Below are positions 34,021 to 46,729 of a DNA stretch of 64,000 nt, one piece after another. How positions within the stretch are numbered: position 1 is the stretch's first letter; every line of letters begins with the position of its first letter. The notes beneath the pieces were generated by a model. The model saw nothing but the letters and a program-made list of their open reading frames with translations. It ran no database searches and was not told the DNA's origin. This stretch comes from Blumeriella jaapii (lineage: Eukaryota; Ascomycota; Leotiomycetes; Helotiales; Drepanopezizaceae). The stretch is taken from NCBI GenBank assembly GCA_009599575.1, contig VWND01000064.1:1845968-1909967 (forward strand), read 5' to 3'. Position numbers and translations under genes: made by a program.

Positions 34021-35807
34021 ATGTTCGATCTACTGCCTCCTCTCCCTGCGATCCTTCGCTGTTCGGTCTTCCAGCAGATAAGTCGTGGCCACAGCTCGCG
34101 TATACCGCGTTCGTCAGCCTTGTTCTCCTCGTACAGATTTTGTCGCATCACACTCAGAAAGCCCGGCTGCCGAGCCTTCAGCAGCTCTCCCATCAAGATG
34201 TCCGACCTCTCTGTCGAGCTCACGGCCCCCAATGGCAAGAAATACATCCAGCCCATCGGTCTTTTCATCAATAACGAGTGGGTGAAGAGCAGCAACGGCC
34301 AGAAATTGACATCGATCAACCCCACGTAGGTCCCTCTCCCGCCTCTAGAAAGTCGCCCTTTGTCGCATGCTGAGCCTCACCTAGCGACGAGACTGAAATT
34401 GTGGACGTCTACGCCGCTACAGCCGACGACGTCGATGCTGCCGTGGCTGCTGCCCGCAAAGCCTTCAAGGACCCCTCGTGGCGCGACCTGGCCCCCACCG
34501 AGCGAGGCAGGCTGATGATGAAGCTCTCCGACCTCTGCGAAGCCAACAAGGAGATCCTTGCTACGATCGAGACCTGGGACAACGGAAAGACATACGCAGA
34601 CTCGCTTGGGGACCTGGAAGAAGTAACTGGCGTTCTGACTTATTATGGAGGCTACGCAGACAAGATTCACGGACAGGTCATTGACACTGGACCGGCCAAG
34701 TTCGCATACACAATCAAGGAGCCCGTGGGAGTCTGCGGGCAGATCATCCCTTGGAATTACCCGCTGGCCATGGCTTCGTGGAAGCTGGGACCCGCGCTGG
34801 CTTGCGGAAATACCATCGTGATCAAGGCGGCGGAGCAGACGCCATTGAGCATTCTTTTCTTCGCGAACCTGGTCAAGGAGGCTGGCTTCCCCCCTGGAGT
34901 AGTCAACATACTCAATGGTCATGGCCGCGAAGCTGGTGCTGCTATTGCTACCCACTCGGGAGTCGACAAGGTTGCTTTCACGGGAAGCACCACGACGGGG
35001 AAGGAAGTCATGAAGATGGCGTCTCTCAACATGAGCAACATCACTCTGGAGACTGGTGGAAAATCCCCATTGCTGGTTTTCGAGGATGCCGATTTGGATC
35101 AAGCTGTGAAGTGGGCACATGTTGGTAGGTTTTCTTCCTTGATTTGAGGCTTCTTGCTAATACAGCCAGGTGTCATGTCGAACCAGGGCCAGATCTGTTC
35201 TGCAACGTCTCGCATCCTCGTCCAAGAATCCATCTACGACTCTTTCGTCTCTGCTTTCAAGGCTCAGATTCAGCAGGTCTCTGTCGTTGGGGACCCATTC
35301 GCCGAGACTACCTTCCAAGGCCCTCAAGTCACCAGGTCTCAATACGAGCGTGTGCTAGGGTATGTGAAGGCCGGGAAGGACGAGGGCGCCACTCTCGCGG
35401 GCGGCGAGGCTTTCACTTCCGGTCCCACAGCCGGAAAGGGTTTCTTCGTCACCCCGACCGTCTTCACCGGCGTGACACCCAGCATGAAGATCTTCAGAGA
35501 GGAAGTCTTTGGGCCCTTCGTCGTCATTGCCAGCTTCAGGACCGAGGACGATGCTCTCGAATTGGCGAACGACTCTACGTACGGCCTGGGAAGCGCCGTC
35601 TTCACCCAAGACATCACCCGGGCTCACCGAGTCGCGAAGAACATCGAGGCCGGAATGGTCTGGATCAACTCGAGCAATGACTCGGACTACCGGATTCCCT
35701 TTGGCGGCGTGAAGCAGAGCGGCATCGGGCGTGAGTTGGGAGAGGCCGGCTTGGCGGGCTATACCCAGATCAAGGCGGTGCACGTGAACATGGGTGCGAA
35801 GTTGTGA
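34021..35807 (+). CDS. aldehyde dehydrogenase (NAD(P)+), two possible starts
   Basis: Oxidises aldehydes such as acetaldehyde to acids. Exons 34021-34325, 34385-35124 and 35170-35807 (GT-AG introns) give 560 aa from ATG 34021, or 501 aa from ATG 34198. The 501-aa form alone covers the whole ALDH fold: IIPWNYPLAMASWK, FTGSTTTGKEVM, the catalytic Glu in LETGGKSP and the nucleophile Cys in NQGQICSATSR, then FREEVFGPFV and PFGGVKQSGIGRELG. The extra 59 residues are Arg/Ser-rich with a single acidic residue and end RAFSSSPIK, like a mitochondrial presequence with its cleavage site. The gene could therefore make mitochondrial and cytosolic forms. A further in-frame ATG at 33883 is less presequence-like. 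Confidence 0.95.
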
Positions 35808-38252
35808 CCGGTCTGCTCACCTCGTGATTTCCATCACCCTATGCATATACAGACAGCTAGCTAGCTATCTCCCGAAGCTGAGGAATCTCATCCCAAGCCC
35901 AGCCCTTTCCGGGCATCCGAGTCCATCCACCCATCCACACCGTTGACGCGTGCAGCCCAGTCTAATGCTGAGTAAAACGCTTCTCGATACCGTCTCTTCC
36001 TGCTTTCAACTCCCTGGCCTTCCTTGACTCTGGCGTTGTTTCTCCGAATGCGCAATACACCCCTGCCGGGGGAAACCAGCCCCGAGCACCCCGCAACACC
36101 TAGGCGGTTTTCTGTGTTCCCCGTCGACAAGCTGTGGGTAGGTAGGTAGGTAGAGCACAGCCAGCCAGCCAGCCAGCCAGCCAGCGCGTTCACCACCATT
36201 CTACTTGCACCGCTCCGGAGCCGCCGCTCTTGCCGTCCGTTTCTGCAAACATCTCGCTCGATATGTGTTTTGAAAAAAAAAATTTTTTTTTTGCGACCTA
36301 CGGTCGTTGGCACTCGGGTCTCCTCTTCTTCTTCTCCTCTCTCTCTCTCTCTCTCTCCGCCTTTCTCTCTCCGCCTTTCTCTCTCCGCCTTTCTCTCTCC
36401 GCCTTTCTCTCTCGCGCTTTTCAGATGTTTCGTACGGAACGCAAGATGGGGGGGGGTGGGGGGGGAGGGGGGGTTCAGGCTTGTACTGTAGGTGCGTATG
36501 TATGTATACTCAGTGAAACTGTTTCCGAGGGGCGGGCTCAAGAGCTAGAATCTATTCGCGGGTGTGGTTGCTGTTGCTGTTGCTGTTGCTCTTGGAGTTG
36601 GTAGATAGGGCTAGGTAGCTAGGTAGGTAGGTACCTACCTAGGTAGCTAGCCATCCACCCCGCCACTGTTTTCTCGACGCGTTTGGAATCGAGACCCTAC
36701 CTAGAGATAGATAGATATCCACGATATGACGATAGGGAGCGCTCCTATCTTTCTCCTTTCGCAGAATACTTGTCGTCGTCCCTGTGCGGATGGCTGGCTT
36801 TCAGGGGGTCGGTTAGTGAGTGAGTGAGTGAGTAACTGAGTGCTTGATGCCGAGACCGATGCCGATGCCGCATAGCTGTGTGTGTGTGTGTGTGTGTGTG
36901 TGTACCTAAGGTACTGTACTGTACTGTACTGTACTGTAAGAAGAGAGGCAGCAGGTCAGCTCGGACCCAGCAAGGGAAGCGGCGACGACACACGAACTAC
37001 ATGTCACCCCACGCCTAACCCTCCCTGCCACGGTGCCATTGTCTGTCTCTTTTCCATCCCCGTAGCTCTCTCTCCCTCCCTCCCTGCCCATGAGCTTATT
37101 TCTCGAAGCAGGCGTTTTCCCCGACGCGAGCTATCTCGTTGCCCTACTAGGTAGGGGCCTAGATCCACCGGACGTCCAGGAACGAGAGAAGTACACCACC
37201 ACCGCCGAGTTAGATCACCCCTGCGGGACGAAGTACTGTAGAGTCTTCTGCGGACCGGCCCAGCCGGTGAAGCGAGGGGGCGTGTTTGCAAGTACACCCT
37301 CCGACGAGGGGGCGGGGGCGGGGGCGGGGGGAGTGGCTAAAGGGGTAAGTTCCCGACCGATTCAGGATCTGTGAGGTGTTTCCAACCAACCAACCAACCA
37401 ACCAAGCCAGTTAGTAGTTGGGCCGAGCGTAGCCATCCGCAAAGCTCGCGGGATCGGTTCCCCCCCCCCGCCCCCCCCCCTCAACGGTTTCTCATCATCA
37501 CTGCATCGTGATACATCCCAACAGACCCCCTTCTTCTTCTTCTTCGTCTATCGCGCAGGTGTGAGGTACATACATACATACATACATACATACATACAGT
37601 AAGTAAGATGTCGACGGACACTGGCATCACCGCGCCGAAACCTGGCAAATCATGAGACGACTTTACGGGGGGAGCAGCAAGCACATCGCCTCGAATGCAG
37701 CAGACGGTTCTCTTCCATTGCCCGGCCACACAATACGTGCACGAAGGCATTTTGCTTGCTCATCGTAGAGCCAGGATACTAGTACTGTGGATATCTCGGT
37801 GTAGGTAGTCGGTAAACACGGTACGTTCAAATAGAGTTGGACCCTGAACTCCACAGGAGGCCAATAAGCGACCGAGCTCGGAACCCGGGTACCGGGGTTA
37901 GCGAAAGAGATAGGCGCTCGGTAATCTTCCTCGCCTCAGGCCTTAGTGGGTCTGCGCTCGACTGCGTAGGGTCACGTGAAATTAGCTTTCATTGCTGGAC
38001 TTCTTCCATCACTCAACTGGGGAGGTTAACTGGGCATTCGAGATGCAAGGCACTGGATATGGCAGAATCGGAACGGTAGAGAGCAAGGAAGACTGAGTGA
38101 GAGCAATGGGACCCAAGTTTGGTCGGCTGAATATGTGCTCATATTAAACTCTGCCACAGATTCTCTCGAAAACATCCCAGCATGTATCACGCATGTCTGT
38201 ATGCGCCTCCCACCATGGCGTTGCGCATGCTAGACCAATTACGATGCAGAGA
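35808..38252. other. 2.4-kb intergenic region with simple repeats
   Basis: No supported gene. It contains CAGC units at 36163-36184, an A9-T10 junction at about 36274-36292, a (CT)n tract with a CTCTCTCCGCCTTT array at 36340-36420, G-runs at 36448-36473, an 18-bp perfect palindrome of TAGG/CCTA units at 36624-36641, (GT)n at 36876-36902, CCAA units at 37384-37404, and CATA units at 37565-37598. This looks like unconstrained spacer. Confidence 0.6.
36911..36939. repeat. (CTGTA)n array next to a GT microsatellite
   Basis: Five or more uninterrupted GTACT units, following a (GT)n run that ends at 36902. Confidence 0.85.
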
Positions 38253-41200
38253 TCACAGAACATATCCTCCCACGCCAGCGACGCCCCAGTCTCTGACGGC
38301 TCTCCCCTCCTCAAGTTCTACACACCACCAGAGAACTTCCCGAGCTTTGTCGGGCTGGCCTCCTTCCTCGTAGGCTCTGGACAGAGCGAACCACGCTTCG
38401 CTATAGTTCCAACCTGTGCCAAGTTTTGTGAGAGCCGTGAGAAGACCGTAAGCTCTGTCGCGCGCGGCTAGACGATCTAGAAGGGCGGTGGATGATTCCC
38501 TGTAGCTGGGTCGCAGCCCTGAGGAAGCGGAATTGGGAGTAGCGGCTTCTTTGGGGCTATCATTGGGTTTTGTCGCAGGGCTTGCGGTAGGAAGACCCAA
38601 GGGTCCATGAGAAAGTGCGGAGATGGAAGGACAATGCTTGTGAGGAGGCGGCTGATTCATCAAAGGAGAAAAAGGTAAACTTGCGGTGTTGTGTGTGGAC
38701 GAAGAGGGTGCTGTCAACGGGCCTGGAAGAACAAGATTCGGAATAGCGGGCGGCGGAAGCAGTTCTTCGGTATATATGTCCAGCAGAATATTAGAGAGGC
38801 CAACAATGGCAGACGGGTGATCTGCAAAGTGTGTGAGGGCTGACTCGAAGAGTGCGAGTGCGCTGTATTTGGCATTTTCCGACAGAGCGAGTGAGCCGCG
38901 CTGGTAGAATCAGTATAACGTCTGAATGAAGCGACATATCTTACCTCGGCGTACACATCAGCCCAAAGCTGCTGAACAGTTTTACCACCACCCCATCCTG
39001 CATGGTGGATGGAAACACAGCCCGTTGTATCCTTTAAAACACATGCCTCGGTTTGTCGAACCAGCTTTTCGGCTTCGTCCAGAGCTCCCTTCGCATCTTC
39101 GTACAATGTCGCACGGCGGTAGAACCCGCAGATTAGGAGCCATACCTTCACCAAAATGGCCGTTCTACGTCTTTTCTCCTGGTCCTTTGAAAAACGAATC
39201 ACGGGCGTTGTTGATGATGAGTAGGGCGATACGAGTAGCGGACGGTCATCTTGTATGGAACTTTGGCTTGTGTGGGTGGCTTTCGGTAATGGCTCCTTCT
39301 GCGCCGGCTGCTGAGACTTGGAACGCAGCGATATTGGTACCGTCGATTGTCGCGAACTTTTGGTAGAAGTGGCCCGCCCGGTTTGTCCAACTCCTTGATC
39401 AGAAGACCAATGGTCGTGTGGTTTGGGATCCGCTGGTGGCCTAGACGAGTTCTCGCCGTCGGTAGCAGCACTCACACCACTACTGGCTCGCTTTCGTCCA
39501 ATACTGATGCTCCGATTCCTGCTAGGGACCTCTTCCCGAGAAACGGTTTCGCGCCGCTTGTGTAACCTTTCATGAAGGTGTTGCTTTGCTCCGCTATTGC
39601 TGGCATTAGTAACCTGGATTGTCGGCGCAGTGCTTGCTACTGTTTGTGTGGTTTGTAATCTCGGAGGAACTGCAGGTGTCTCGTCGATCGCTGGTATACT
39701 CGTATGTGTTTTCCGAAGTGATCGTCCAAAAATACTGCCCCTGACACTCCTGATCGTACCAGCAGAAGTTTGAGGTACCACTAGCGTGCTACTGGGTTCG
39801 GTCAAAGAAGCCGAGTCTTTCAGAGGATCACCAAAAAGTCGTGAGAATAGAATTAGAAGCTCATCGCTGGCGTTGACTGCGACCTCCGGACCTTCGAGCA
39901 CTTCGATGATTGCGAGTTGGGTCATTTTGATTTCCAGAACGCTCTCCTTTTCGAAGTCGTCCATCTCGTCGACAACACCCTGCTTCTTGGAGCTCGTCCT
40001 CTCGTCTATATGAGCACTCCTGTAACTACTGAGGTCTGATTCGCCGAAGAGATACTTTGGGTCTTGAAACTGCTCAAATGCACCCTCGCAAGACCTTGCG
40101 GCGGTATCAAACTCCTGACGAGCACTGAGCAGCAAAGCCATAAGGTGCCAAAGAGGTATCAAAGATCGCTCCCTTGCAAAGCTCGCTGGATGCGGATCTA
40201 AACGGCTCATTGTGGTGGTTGATGAGCTCGGTATCAAGCCTGTTTTAACGACTTCTATCGCAGCTGCTAATTCTCTCCGCTCCGCAAGAATTGTCCCTAG
40301 CGCGAACAGTGATTCGGCATCCACGGTGCTCTTGTACTGTGGAAGAAGAGACTTGCGAAAGCATTTGATCGCGTGTAATTGAACCTCGGACCTAGATGAT
40401 GCATCATAGGTCAGTCGCGCCAGCTGAGCATAAGCGATACCGATGGAACGCCAGGCCAAAGCAAGAATCTTTGGTGAGATTGGACCGTTCAAATCCGTGA
40501 AATCGCGGTTCTCGGGTACTTCGCCACTTCTAGGTTGGTCAATTGGATGATGCTTCTCCAGCCAACCCTCAAAAAATAGAGCAAGCTCTTTTGCCTTCTC
40601 TGCACCGTCTAGTGACCCATATCGACAAAGCGCCTTTATGCACTCCGAGACTGCCTTCAACACGGTCTCGTCGTCGTCAAGTCCATGCTCAGCCTCGCCA
40701 GTCTTCTCAGCCCGAGCTTTTCCTTTCTTAACAATATCCAAATAGGTATCAAATGATTTGAATGCCAGATCGAACTCTGCCACTGCAAGATGAACAGTGA
40801 AAAGGTGACGCAGGATTGCCGTCGAATGGAAAGTCTTGGTCGCAGCCCGGTATAAAATGTCCAGGACTCCTCTACTGACAGCTTCTGCACCTCCTTCCCC
40901 AAGATCGTGTTCCTTCCAGCTGCTACCACATAATATACGCCAATTCTGCATAGCGATCTCTACAAAGGTTTCGACCTCCTCCCTAGCCTCATCGGCCTTT
41001 GGAAACTGTATCTCGCTCAATAGCAACGTTTCATAGCTTGCTTCGACGCGTTTCAATTCGGCTCTTTGCTGAAGTCTTGTGGACGTTTCGGCGTAGGCAA
41101 CGGTGAGGGCTGTGGTTGGGAATGGCAAGTCCTGGTGGAGCAGGTCCGAGAGGGTTGTGTAATATTCCTTCCATACTACTCTCCGAGGGACTTCCGCTTG

Positions 41201-42077
41201 AGGCGCTCGCCCTCCTGGAGGTACTGAGCCTTGAGTTTCCCAGAACCGTGCCCATGCTCTGAATGCATATAGAGTCTCGGTCTCCAGAATAGATGAGACC
41301 TTGGACTTCACAGCCCTGCTGGAAATAATGCAAAACCCGGTCAAATACAACTCTGTCCATGCTCGAAGTTCTCTCCCCTGCTTTGGGCCGGACAAAGCGC
41401 TCGATAGCACAGGCAGTCCAGATTCAAAAGTGACGATTGCTTCCGTAGTAGCACCAGCTTTCCCTTGGGATTGTCCTTTGACATAGGCTGCCTTCAGAGC
41501 ACACACTTTCGTCCATTCTGCGGACTCTTTGTTGGTACCATCAAGTTGCGAAAAATCCTGCTCGATTTCTTTCGGCATTTTAGCAGCTGCCAGGGACGGC
41601 TCCCCGAGCTGCCAGTGCACCCAGCCCAGACAAACTTGCGCCTGAAATTCATCTTCCACGAATGTCGCCTCTTTCTCAATGGCCTCTATGAGCAGGGGTA
41701 TGTAGCGGGAAATGGTCGGAGACTGGGAGGGTTGAGTTGTAGCGCTGCTTGAGGGGTGGTCGCGGGAGGCTTGAGAGACTGCGTGTTCGGCTTCTGCGGT
41801 TATGGCCAGGCCTATCGAAAGATATTAATCACTGACGCAGGTGATCTGAGTTCGCAATTGTCATCTTGGCAGTCTTCCCAGGTGTATACGTACAAGTCCG
41901 CTGGGGCGCATGTTTCCTGACCTTCCGGACCAACTCCGGTACGGCCTCCCAGTTGCCCTCACAGCGAGCGTTGTCTAGCAGCTGGATATAATGGGCGGCT
42001 TTGACTTCTTCGCGCTGACCATCCAAGGTCAGTGTTTGGGCACCCTGCACGAAACAGACGGCTGGACATACGCTCAT
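38253..42077 (-). CDS. YPP1: Ypp1/TTC7-like TPR protein (PI4-kinase complex)
   Basis: Probable plasma-membrane scaffold of the Stt4 phosphatidylinositol 4-kinase complex, with tetratricopeptide repeats. Minus-strand exons 42077-41894, 41811-38945 and 38900-38253 (GT-AG) give 1232 aa without frame breaks. Family features seen: the N-terminal LDNARCEGNWEAVPELVRKV and HAPQRTCLAITAEAE block; many helical repeats; a long Ser/Thr-rich low-complexity insert around residues 700-840; and C-terminal TPR blocks (RGSLALSENAKYSALALFE, WNYSEAWFALSRAYEEGGQ, KAREVLWWCVELEE). The first about 25 residues before AAHYIQLLDNARC are not recognisable, so the start could lie elsewhere. It is divergent from RIX1 over 564 bp. 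Assignment rests on these blocks; another TTC7-like TPR protein is the alternative. Confidence 0.83.
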
Positions 42078-42641
42078 GGTTGAAACTGGGAGTGGGAGGG
42101 GAATTGCGAGTGGAACTGCGACTGATGCGGTTTTCCGGTCGGTTTAAAGGCGCGAGATTCGTAGCTTATCATGGTATGCGTAGATCAGCTGGGGCATGTT
42201 CGCATCTTCTTCGACTGTGAATTCCAGCTGGGGTCTTGGTACTGCAAAGCAAATGCTACTGTAAGTAAGTATGAAGTATAGAGAGAGAGACACTCGGCTT
42301 GCGGTGGGTGACGCGAGCCTGCTTTTAGGGTGGAGTCCCTATACACGAATTGGGTACGAATAGCAACATCATAGCCAATCAGCGCCCGGACATTCCGACC
42401 CAGCCATCCACATCGAGAAAATTTCCATTGTCCAGATGCAAGAGACAGAAAAGTAAATGTACTCGCTGCCAACAACCACTCCATGCTCCCGGAAAACAAA
42501 AGTCTCCTGTGTAAAATATCCACCGTATGGTACCATCCTGCTGTCCCTATTCCGAACTTTCTCCCTGCTAACAAGTCGTGCAGTCCAACATCAAATCGTG
42601 GCACCCGCGAGATCGCACAAGAGACCAGCCATACAACCGTG
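42078..42641. promoter_or_regulatory. divergent YPP1-RIX1 promoter region
   Basis: The 564-bp gap between the two divergent start codons. It contains a GA run (42277-42291) and no clear TATA box. An in-frame extension upstream of the RIX1 ATG reaches 42483 but lacks family similarity. Confidence 0.5.
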
Positions 42642-44892
42642 ATGTCTCTACCTCCAGAGCTACGCGTTCTTTGCTTCCAATTGTCGTCCACTCTGCCGGC
42701 TGACCTTCCTCCTCTTGTGCCCACGCTGCTTCGCCATGTTTCCCGGTGTCAAGTCCCTCTTTCCAGCCCGGCTGGCAGTTCTTCCTCAGCAGACGCATCT
42801 GCATCTTCTGTTCTCGTGCACAAGCTGAAGACGCATCTCTCAAGCCTCCTGAGTGGGAAGAGCCCCGAGGGAAGATTCACCGCCGTCGTTCTGATCAAGG
42901 CCGTGGTCGATGTTGGGGGATGGGAAATTTTGCAGGGTGCTGAAGCATGGGTCCGAGGCTTGCTTTCCATCCTTGGGGTTGGCCCTCTTTCTAAATGTAG
43001 TATCGGGTTATGCTGATTGTGTGTAGAAGCCAGACTTGGCTGCGGTCAAGGAGCTTTGTGTCATGACACTCACCAAGATCTACTGCATGACCCAGCAGTA
43101 CCAAACTCTCACTCGAGAGATCACCACCCCCACGTTGCCGACCTTTGTGTCCTCTTGCTTGAGCCTGATCTCGAAGAGCGCTCAAGGTGGACCTTCATCA
43201 CTTGAGGAGAATGTATTCCAGTCATTCGCCATGCTCGTGCCTCGTCACACTGCCATCTTTCGTCCATTCACTTCACAAATACGCCTTGCTACCCGTCCTT
43301 ATCTTGCACCGACGATGACCGATGCGTTCTACGTATCGCCTTCTCTAAGAGATAGCGCTCGTAGACTCGTTGTGGTTCTTCATCAGACTGCCGCAAAGAA
43401 TACGAGTGCAGAGGAGTGGAGCAGAGCTGTGCGTGACCTTGTGAAAGGCACCCATGCGACGGCCGATCATGTATTCCGCGCTATTGTCGAGGATTGGGAA
43501 TCTACCGAGGGCTATGTCGGCGTAGCTGTCGATGTCAATAAAGAGCTGGCTGGTGGGTCGGCGGCCACTGAAGACCTACCGACGTGGACGGGCATCTCTG
43601 CTGGAGTGGAGCGTCTAACCGGAAGACTTGAAATGTTAGCAGAGTACTTCAAGACTGAGACATCAACACCTGTTGCCATGCCTCTGAGCGTGATCATGGA
43701 TCTGGTGACCAGAATGCTGTCCATTGCCATTCCACCTTCCGAGTCTTCGGCCGGATACAGGGGTGCACGCCTTCATCCTGCCATAGATCGTCACGAGAGA
43801 GATGGTCTGTGGGCTGGTATGCCTCAGATATACGTCGCTACGTTGAAGCTTGTCGACACAATCTCTGCAAGACTGGAAAATGGGTTCTTGCCTTTGGCTC
43901 TGGAAATCTTTGACCAACTAGCATGGGCATTTGAGTACGGCAAGCATAGCCCGGAATTCCGCTCGATTGCCTACGCTGTCACTGCCAGAATCTTGCTGCA
44001 TACAGGAAAGAGCTTCAACCAAGCTCAATGCGATAAGATGCTGGCGGTCGTTCAATCCTGTTGTCAAGATTTGCAAGAGGCCCAATTAAGACTTCCCAAC
44101 GCTACCGTTAACGATGCTGAAGGCAAGCCACAAACTTATGGCAATTCCGATGCCAATGCATTTCTACGAAGCAAGCTTGCTTTCTCTATTGGGCAAACTT
44201 CCGGCGACTCTGATGTTGCTGCTGCTGCTGGAACGCTGCTTCCATTGATACTCTCACATTTGCCGCAACAATATCTAAGGCTCTCTACGCGAGCGCTAGT
44301 CGATCGTACTTCCGTCCTAACCCACGACAAAGACACCATGCTCGCGAGTATACTAAACCCGAGTATTTCGAGGAATGGGGCCGCCGTACCTAGTATTCTA
44401 CCGCATCTGACCAGAGAATTCGGCCATGACGCTATCGTCGAAATCCTACTGCGGCCACGTATGCCCACCGTCCCCTCCACGTCCGGACATGCAGCTGGCG
44501 CAGCTGTTGATGAAAAAGAGAACGGGCAAGACGAAGAAATAAGACTCTATCCCGACTACACCTCGAGACAACAACTAGATTCAACGTCCGTGTCTGCTCC
44601 TGAGCTTTCAGACCCTTTTGCCGTGGCCGCCCAATCAGGACCAACTCCTGTGACGAGTACCTTTGCGGCCTCGCAGACTGTGCACCAGTCCGCCTTTGGC
44701 ACCGTTGATTCATCGCTCGAAGTGCCTTCTATGAGGAGTGACTCGCTGGGTATTGAGAGAACTGTCCAACAAAGCCTTCCTATATCTACAGGGTCAATCG
44801 ACGACCGTATGGACGAAGATAGCGATAGTTCGGGTGGGGAAAGCGTGCACCTAACGATGCAATTAGACAGTGAATCTGAGGATGATACGTAA
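42642..44892 (+). CDS. RIX1: pre-rRNA processing protein Rix1
   Basis: Nucleolar/nucleoplasmic factor of the Rix1-Ipi1-Ipi3 complex, needed for ITS2 processing and late 60S maturation. Exons 42642-42977 and 43027-44892 give 733 aa. The 49-bp intron starts with the less usual donor GTTGGC, as do a few others in this window, and ends GTGTAG. Family blocks: the N-terminal MSLPPELRVLCFQL, SGKSPEGRFTAVVLIKAVVD, GGWEILQ..AWVRGLLSILG, then KPDLAAVKELCVMTLTKIY and the helical repeat region. The tail is acidic and Ser-rich (DEDSDSSGGES, DSESEDD), common in ribosome-assembly factors. The frame is intact. The next 700 bases downstream show no gene. Confidence 0.9.
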
Positions 44893-46302
44893 TGAAGGGG
44901 TATTCAATCCTACCAGAAGCTGTCTGGCTTCAAAAGTACCCTACACCCCTCCTGTCTACTATAGATAGGTCGATGGAGAACTACGTCATTCTGCCTAAAG
45001 CTGCCTTCTGATGTTTTCTGCCGAAAGTGTAGCTTTTCTCCATAACGTCACAAACCGTGCCAACGATTGTGGTAGGGTAGTCCCTTCCTTCTTCTTCTTC
45101 TCTACTCCCTTCTCGACCTCCGCCATTTTCTTCACCAACTTCTGCTCACACTTCTACACATTCTTCCCAGTTCACGGAACTCACAGCCATCGCTACCCTC
45201 AGCTCTCAATCTTTGAATTTCCTCCTACATACAGCAATATCTCCTCGTCTTCCTTTCCTTCCACACCATTCTTACTCCGAGAACCAATTCTTCGCCTTTA
45301 ACCACGCACATACTTTCAGGTGCGCAGACGGCACAGCAATACCACTCTCAGCTCTCGATTCACAACCTCCCTCATACTACTCACCACAACCTCACTCGGA
45401 CCTCAAGTAAGTAATGCTCCTATTCACTTTCAGCTCTACGTTCTTTTCTCTGTACGCACGAAAGCTTCGGCGCTGCATCGAATGTAGCGCTCCTTCCCCA
45501 GCACCAAGCATCTTCCCAGTACACAGCATTAGTCCTTCCTCCCCAGGAATGACACCATCAAGAGTACAATGGACAGTCAGCAAACAATCAGCATCAGTAT
45601 CATCGCATCGTTTTTCAAAAGTTAAAGTTTGTTGTGGCATCAGTTAAATTTTTTGATCGTGCTTTACAATGTTTATTTTTCTTGCTTGCAAATTCGCACA
45701 TCATGTGTTGTTAAAATTGCTAGACGTAAAGAATTATTGAAGAGCCGCGTTATTGCTTTTGGGATTTACAAAACCCTTCTTGTAAATAGTCAGTTTTGTT
45801 ACATGTTTCGAGTCGCACTTCGCTAGTCTATGGCAAATTCGCAAACAAGATTGACGTTTGTCGTAAGAGCCTTCGCGTAATCATCCAATCACGTCACTGC
45901 TACTTTTCGCTTCAGATCTCAAAGCGATTAGCAATGTACCTTGCATGCAACAGGTATTAGCAATGTATCATCGTCGTCGCCTTTTATTATGCATTGCTAA
46001 ATCTTCTGTCGTTGTCGATGCCGTTTTTATTATGCTTCATCATGCATCTCGTGTACGTCGATTTCGTCGCATTTTCTACAATGCGATGCATAAGTCCTAG
46101 CGTTGGATGGTCAATTTCTCCTGTTAGCATATTACCAAGCAAGTCTCCTTTGCTAATTTCCATATGTTTTTTTGTTGCACAGGTCATACAGTTTTAGAAG
46201 CACCGCGATCAACCTGGCCAATTACAACTTTTTCCATATTCTCGATCCATCAGGTCTTCATCTTGCAAGACGGCGCCCTTTGGAAATACTTCGCCAATTT
46301 AA
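44893..46302. other. pyrimidine-rich leader-like stretch, then AT-rich sequence
   Basis: From 45080 to about 45450 the sequence is rich in C and T and contains a good intron-like segment (AAGTAAGTAATG...CACTTTCAG, 45409-45432), like the 5' leader of a gene. Near 45640 composition changes to AT-rich and no coding frame continues. The AT-rich part has two near-copies of TAGCAATGTA (about 45931 and 45959). It may be a gene start cut by a mobile-element relic. No gene is called. Confidence 0.4.
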
Positions 46303-46635
46303 AAATTCTCCAATCCTAGACCTGAGGGTTTTGTTGCTCAACTTTCAGAATCAGATTCCCAAGTTTGGATTTTTTTTTCGAACCTCGGTGGCAAATTCGA
46401 CCAGGGTCGGTATCTCAAACATGCGCCCAATGACGGTATTTCTTGGGATGCCTGCACCCCCCTCCATGACGAGAACTCTGGAGAGGCACCTCCACAAATC
46501 GAACAAGCTGGCGAGGGCTCTGGTGTCTTCGGCGAGATGGATTCACGTCTCTTCCAAGCCCTCCCTCAGATAGCTCTTGCCTGTCTTTACCCAGGCACCA
46601 CCGGGGTCGCCATCCAAGAAGGTTTTCCCTCGTAG
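46303..46635 (+). pseudogene. unrecognised open frame, fragment
   Basis: A plus-strand frame without an ATG is open from 46303 to a TAG at 46633-46635. It reads like real protein (VWIFFSNLGGKFDQGRYL, DGISWDACTPLHDEN, VFGEMDSRLFQALPQIAL) but I recognise no family. A CAACTTTCAG acceptor-like site lies inside (46339-46348). It could be the last exon of a lost gene or a fragment of a mobile element. Confidence 0.3.
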
Positions 46636-46729
46636 CTAGTAATTCCTCTTTCCAAGTTTCAGCACTTGAATAAAATACTGCTTTCTGTTCTCTGGCTATA
46701 TCTTCTTCTCCTGTGCCAGGAAATTCTCT

